Positions 35,911 to 39,231 of a DNA stretch of 39,231 nt are shown in pieces. The notes below the pieces were generated by a model. It was not told where the DNA came from. It saw nothing but the letters and a program-made list of their open reading frames with translations, and did not search any database. The stretch's first letter is position 1. Every line of letters begins with the position of its first letter. The translations under genes and the position numbers were made by a program. Source of the stretch: Streptococcus suis YS56 (GTDB lineage: Bacteria > Bacillota > Bacilli > Lactobacillales > Streptococcaceae). The stretch lies in assembly GCF_000440115.1 (NCBI RefSeq), contig NZ_ALMY01000062.1, positions 1 through 39,231 on the forward strand. The letters are read 5' to 3'.

Positions 35911-35939
35911 GGGAACCTCTTTCGATAAAGTATATAGTA

Positions 35940-37112
35940 TTATTTTACTATTTTTTTGATAATTTGAATTATTTTATGCTTTATCGGATGAGGATAATAA
36001 CGAAAAGTACCAGCTTTTCTCAAAATATAGCCATTAAAGTTCTGTTTAAATCGAAGAACACCATCTGAGCTGTCGAATATCCCTTGAATACCAAGGAAAT
36101 TATAACGCTTAAGATTTCGTTTTATTGCACGTTGCATCGCCTCATATTGAAGTAAGAAAGGTGCAGATAGGCTTTGAAACTCTGAATATGAGCCACCAAA
36201 AAGATACGTTGCCTCATTCACATCATAAATTATCAGTGCACATGCCAAAAAAATAGGAGCTGTCTGAGTTTGATTTAAAATATTTTGAACCACCTCCTGT
36301 TTTTTCAACAATTTCTGCACTTGCTGTGCATACTGTTTTGAATTTCTATCACTTGTTTCTATTTCCTTTTCAATTTGCTTTAGACTGGCTTTCGGGTCAA
36401 GTTCTGCAACTAAAAAATCTGCCTGTGTACCAAAGCTTTCAAAAAGACTGTTATAGTAACCACTATCTCTATCTTCAAAGCCTTGTCTAGCTCCAGTTTC
36501 CTCAATTATTTTTTTGAAAGCTGAAAGCTCCTTATGATTGATGCTACGAATCCTGATACCGTAACTTTCTGAATTTTTTATGTTTCGTTTACTATTTTTA
36601 TTGTAGGATTGCAATAACGACGTTGTTGAATACCCTTTCAAATCCTTCACATAATGCCAAACAGGCTCTCCATTTGGATAACCTGTTTGTAAGCCATCAT
36701 GTTTAAATCCAACTTGCACCAGCTTCTCAATTAGTTGAGTATCTGCTTCACTAATTGGACTCCCTACACTATCAAAGACTTGATAGGTTTGGGAAGGCTT
36801 GACCACCAATTCAAGTACGCCTTCACGCTTCGCATAGTTTTTTAAAGATTGATAAAATTCCTCTAAATAAGCATGATTGGTAACCAGCGGTCCAGAATTC
36901 AATTCCATATACAAACCACCAGCCATCTTCTTACAGAAAAGCAACGAAGAAATAACGATCTCTAATTGTGAATTTTTAAAACCAACATAGCGAACATCGT
37001 ATCCTCGCTTGGATAGTAATCCAGCCATTTCAATGGATTGAAAAAATGATTTTTCATTTACTTGTTGACAATGCTTTAAAAATTCTTCTTTAGTTATTTG
37101 ACAAAAAGTCAT
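35940..37112 (-). CDS. murN: FemAB-family aminoacyltransferase, MurN-like
   Basis: MurN adds the second residue of the peptidoglycan side-chain bridge, using aminoacyl-tRNA and the lipid II made by MurM. The 390-residue cytoplasmic protein has two GNAT-like subdomains and a helical coiled-coil arm (about 265-325, KQIEKEIETSDRNSKQYAQQ). Landmarks are MELNSGPLVTNHAYLEEFYQ, GLQTGYPNGEPVWHYVKDL, YLFGGSYSEFQSLSAPFLLQ, YNFLGIQGIFDSSDGVLRF and KQNFNGYILRKAGTFRYYP, all shared with pneumococcal MurN. Its ATG overlaps the murM stop (TAATG), so the two are coupled. Confidence 0.85.
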   Translation of the reverse strand: MTFCQITKEEFLKHCQQVNEKSFFQSIEMAGLLSKRGYDVRYVGFKNSQLEIVISSLLFCKKMAGGLYMELNSGPLVTNHAYLEEFYQSLKNYAKREGVLELVVKPSQTYQVFDSVGSPISEADTQLIEKLVQVGFKHDGLQTGYPNGEPVWHYVKDLKGYSTTSLLQSYNKNSKRNIKNSESYGIRIRSINHKELSAFKKIIEETGARQGFEDRDSGYYNSLFESFGTQADFLVAELDPKASLKQIEKEIETSDRNSKQYAQQVQKLLKKQEVVQNILNQTQTAPIFLACALIIYDVNEATYLFGGSYSEFQSLSAPFLLQYEAMQRAIKRNLKRYNFLGIQGIFDSSDGVLRFKQNFNGYILRKAGTFRYYPHPIKHKIIQIIKKIVK

Positions 37113-38338
37113 TATTTTTTCTTCCTTAATTTTTTTCTAATTTCCAGTAAAACTTGAAAAATCTTATATAATATTGGCGAAACAATAAGGTCGAATTCCC
37201 CAATATACTCTTCTACTACTGGATTCAAATGTGATTTAAAGTGATAAAGGCCTCCGTCTAAAGTTGGCTCTATTCCTCCTAAATTTTGCCATTTCACACC
37301 TCGTTCGAAAGCATACTTTGCTGTCTCCACCCATGTTAGTAAAGCAGGCTGATAATGTTTAAACTTTTCATCCATACCAGCATAGATATTTTCAGATGTT
37401 CCTGCAAAATTAATTGTCAAAGTACCAGCCAATGGAACTAGCTTACTCCCGTTACGAGTCAGAGAATTTATCATTTCTAATTCTGTATTTATTCTTCGGA
37501 TTTCCTTTTTATAATTTTCAATCTTCGATTGTCTTGTAGTGGATGTGAAGGTCATGGCTTCTTTTACTAATTTTTCTTCAAGATAAGATAACTGTTCATA
37601 TCTCTCTGCTAAATCCAAATAGGCAACTACAATATAAGAATTTTCTGGATAGGCATTCAATATTTTTTGATAATACTCCCTCCCCCGCAAGCGAATAGAT
37701 TTGCGCTCCTCAGTCTTTTTTAATAGCTCTGAAAAATCTCTTAACAACTCCTCACGACCAATTCGAATCTCAATACCTTTATTACGCGCCGACCGAATAT
37801 TTTGTCGAACTCGTTTATTTAGTGATTCCTCTGAGAAGGATTCGCTATATAATACTGCATGACAAGTAGGTTGGATTGTAGCCGACATGGTCTGCACTCG
37901 ACCAGACCAAATACCTCCCAAATCAACAATCCTATCTTTGACGGCAAGTACATTTAATTCCTCTTCCCTATCTCCTGTTATAGTTTTACTAGATAGTCGA
38001 ATAAATGGATCGAATTTTATAACAACACTGCGTTCTCGGAGGGCAAATTCTTTTATGGACTTAAATACAAATGACACTAATTCAGCATCTTCATAATCCA
38101 TTACTGGACCTCTTGGTATATAAATCATCGTAAAACCAAATGGTACTACCAACCTTCTGATAAGAAGAGAAGCAACTGCCACTAATTTCCCATCTTTAAA
38201 AAAGCCTAGTCTCTCATTTCGCCACTCACTTTTTACGGTTGCCCACTGACTACTCTGCAACAGGTTAGCCTGTGGTGATTGCTTTACAAATGAATCATGT
38301 TCCTCAGCAGATATACCTATTTTATAAGTGTAAAACAT
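37112..38338 (-). CDS. murM: FemAB-family aminoacyltransferase, MurM-like
   Basis: MurM adds the first Ala or Ser to the Lys side chain of lipid II, starting branched cell-wall peptides; in pneumococcus its alleles influence penicillin resistance. The 408-residue protein shows ANLLQSSQWATVKSEWRNER, FTMIYIPRGPVMDYEDAELV, the basic RVRQNIRSARNKGIEIRIG, a coiled-coil arm (about 250-290), VPLAGTLTINFAGTSENIYA, GMDEKFKHYQPALLTWVETA and NLGGIEPTLDGGLYHFKS. The ATG at 38338 has no strong Shine-Dalgarno sequence. It is the first gene of murMN and lies behind an unusual promoter with a 19-bp spacer. Confidence 0.85.
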   Translation of the reverse strand: MFYTYKIGISAEEHDSFVKQSPQANLLQSSQWATVKSEWRNERLGFFKDGKLVAVASLLIRRLVVPFGFTMIYIPRGPVMDYEDAELVSFVFKSIKEFALRERSVVIKFDPFIRLSSKTITGDREEELNVLAVKDRIVDLGGIWSGRVQTMSATIQPTCHAVLYSESFSEESLNKRVRQNIRSARNKGIEIRIGREELLRDFSELLKKTEERKSIRLRGREYYQKILNAYPENSYIVVAYLDLAERYEQLSYLEEKLVKEAMTFTSTTRQSKIENYKKEIRRINTELEMINSLTRNGSKLVPLAGTLTINFAGTSENIYAGMDEKFKHYQPALLTWVETAKYAFERGVKWQNLGGIEPTLDGGLYHFKSHLNPVVEEYIGEFDLIVSPILYKIFQVLLEIRKKLRKKK

Positions 38339-38383
38339 TAATTATTCCCCTTGTTCATAATTACTTTTAACGCTAATTAGGAA

Positions 38384-38439
38384 GGGCTTGCCCGTAGTGT
38401 CAAGCCCTGCTATACTAGTATAGCAATCGATTTTGTCAA
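38384..38439 (-). promoter_or_regulatory. murMN promoter: 19-bp spacer, 16-bp palindrome and early stem-loop
   Basis: Minus strand perfect -35 TTGACA (38434-38439), a 19-nt spacer, and TATAGC (38409-38414). The perfect palindrome GCTATACTAGTATAGC (38409-38424) covers the -10 and half of the spacer, the layout of promoters activated by MerR proteins. Just downstream GGGCTTG (minus, 38401-38407 complement) pairs with CAAGCCC (38384-38390) around a 10-nt loop, near the start of the transcript. The murM ATG is about 45 nt further on. Confidence 0.65.
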
Positions 38440-38599
38440 GTATTTTTACTCAATCATAAAAAAATAATAATGTTTTATTTGTGCCACGAAATCACTCATG
38501 CATATATATTCGTTTCCTTTGGTTTCTAATATTTTAAAATTTAGCAATGTACCTCCAAGTCATAATTAAATTGATATATACATAGCCAAGATGAACATA
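38440..38599. other. AT-rich spacer without visible gene
   Basis: Between the murMN promoter and the terminator of the MerR-type gene. I find no coding frame with a ribosome site, no stable hairpin and no copy of the repeats seen elsewhere in the window. Confidence 0.5.
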
Positions 38600-38603
38600 A
38601 AAA

Positions 38604-38626
38604 AGCCTAGTTCTCACTAGACTTTC
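38604..38626 (-). terminator. terminator of the MerR/TipAS gene
   Basis: Minus strand AGTCTAG-TGAGAA-CTAGGCT is a 7-bp stem (one G-T pair) followed by TTTTTATG, 6 nt past the stop. Confidence 0.75.
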
Positions 38627-38631
38627 CTTAT

Positions 38632-39231
38632 TTATTCTTGACAATAAATCGCTATTGCCTGACTAACAAAACTGGCTGTTCCTGGTCCACCTGCTCGGTC
38701 TATGTTGGCTGAAAATCGCTCGTCTTCAACATACATAAGACCTAGATTTTGTAAGATTTCCTTGGTGCAGGTGTAGAAATTTTCCGTGATATAGGCCTGC
38801 AAGTTGGCTACCTGAGCCTGCACATCTGGATGATTGGCTTCCAAGCTCTGCATTTTTCCAAAAGCTTCAAAAATAGCCTGCATCTCTTGAGCAAACATCC
38901 GGTCCTTGCTGGCATCGTAGCCTTCTTCAAACTCGGCATAGGCCGCAGTCTGCCCCCAACGTTCCTTTGCCTCCGCCTTGTAGGCGTCTAGTTGACTGCT
39001 GTCAAATGCGTGAAAATCCATGACTTCTCCTCCTTTTTCTGTGAGCAATCTGGCATGATTTATGATGCGATCCAGCCGTTCCCTTTTGAGCTCTAAAAGG
39101 GTGATATGGTCTCGCAAGACCTGCTGACGATTGACTTCCGTCACATCCAGAAGCTGCTGATACTCAATGAAAATCAAAATCAGGCTAGGCGACGCAGATG
39201 CAGATAGAACTGAAGTTCATCAAATCAAGTC
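38632..39231 (-). pseudogene. MerR-family regulator with TipAS ligand domain, frameshifted
   Basis: The 3' part (38632 to about 39177) encodes the C-terminal region of a TipA-type MerR regulator: VLRDHITLLELKRERLDRII is the dimer helix, followed by the TipAS drug-binding domain (AYKAEAKERWGQTAAYAEFE, HPDVQAQVANLQAYITENFY). The upstream MerR segment DELQFYLHLRRLA is in a different frame (about 39218-39185) and is closed by TGA; the joining FSL-type residues are in that second frame too. An intact relative would read through here, so one or more small indels separate the halves. The DNA-binding N-terminus lies beyond the window. No good start codon is present for the 3' part (TTG 39177 only). 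A sequencing error cannot be excluded. Confidence 0.65.

Noticed and set aside
39124..39177. TTG 39177 as start of a stand-alone TipAS protein
   Set aside because: No Shine-Dalgarno sequence, and the preceding DNA encodes the matching MerR segment in another frame, which indicates a frameshift rather than a real start.

Overview
The window is low-GC Firmicutes DNA from a Streptococcus. The evidence is mapZ next to rlmL, rnpB and gpsB; recU overlapping pbp1A; clpL with CtsR boxes; murMN; luxS; and class B RNase P RNA. Protein sequences and the style of intergenic repeats are most like Streptococcus suis, but the species is an inference from memory of the families. Most of the window is core chromosome. 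The accessory or decayed parts are one IS630 copy, several gene remnants and two repeat-rich intergenic regions.

Layout. 1-5400: priA, rpoZ, gmk and rny on the minus strand. 5419-7575: luxS (+) converging on mapZ (-), with a 182-bp insertion that splits their shared terminator. 7585-10254 (-): rlmL, rnpB, gpsB and ypsA. 10320-13864 (+): recU-pbp1A, then rsmG. 13906-22010 (-): a cold-shock gene, an ECF transporter module (ecfT and a double-ATPase ecfA), a VOC-protein remnant, trhO, an unknown gene, an ECF S component coupled to a SAM-hydrolase family gene (DUF62), then yebC beyond a repeat-rich gap. 22171-23119 (+): a PadR regulator and a DUF2812 membrane protein, followed by an inactivated IS630 copy. 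24086-27079 (-): a maltose/glucose PTS and an endonuclease/phosphatase-family gene, divergent from a GntR/HutC regulator. 28216-31981 (-): malQ-malP. 32187-34286 (-): clpL behind a 1.2-kb gene-free region. 35500-38338 (-): a peptide deformylase-like gene and murMN. The right end holds a frameshifted MerR/TipAS regulator.

How the genes work together. The priA/gmk/rny block and luxS are housekeeping. mapZ, gpsB, pbp1A, recU and murMN place much of the cell-wall and division machinery here. The PTS operon and malQ-malP form a maltose/maltodextrin regulon: both promoters carry the same two LacI-type operators at identical 45-bp spacing. The S component with DUF62 probably works with the ecfA/ecfT pair located about 2.6 kb further downstream.

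The most unusual parts are: (1) a tandemly duplicated CtsR-controlled promoter and leader upstream of clpL, nine CtsR-like boxes in all, each copy carrying the same 8-codon ORF behind a perfect Shine-Dalgarno sequence; (2) a family of small hairpin modules joined by a GGTTGGARAT-like motif in two distant intergenic regions; (3) an insertion flanked by a 9-bp direct repeat whose removal restores a perfect bidirectional terminator; and (4) a murMN promoter with a 19-bp spacer, a perfect 16-bp palindrome and an early stem-loop.
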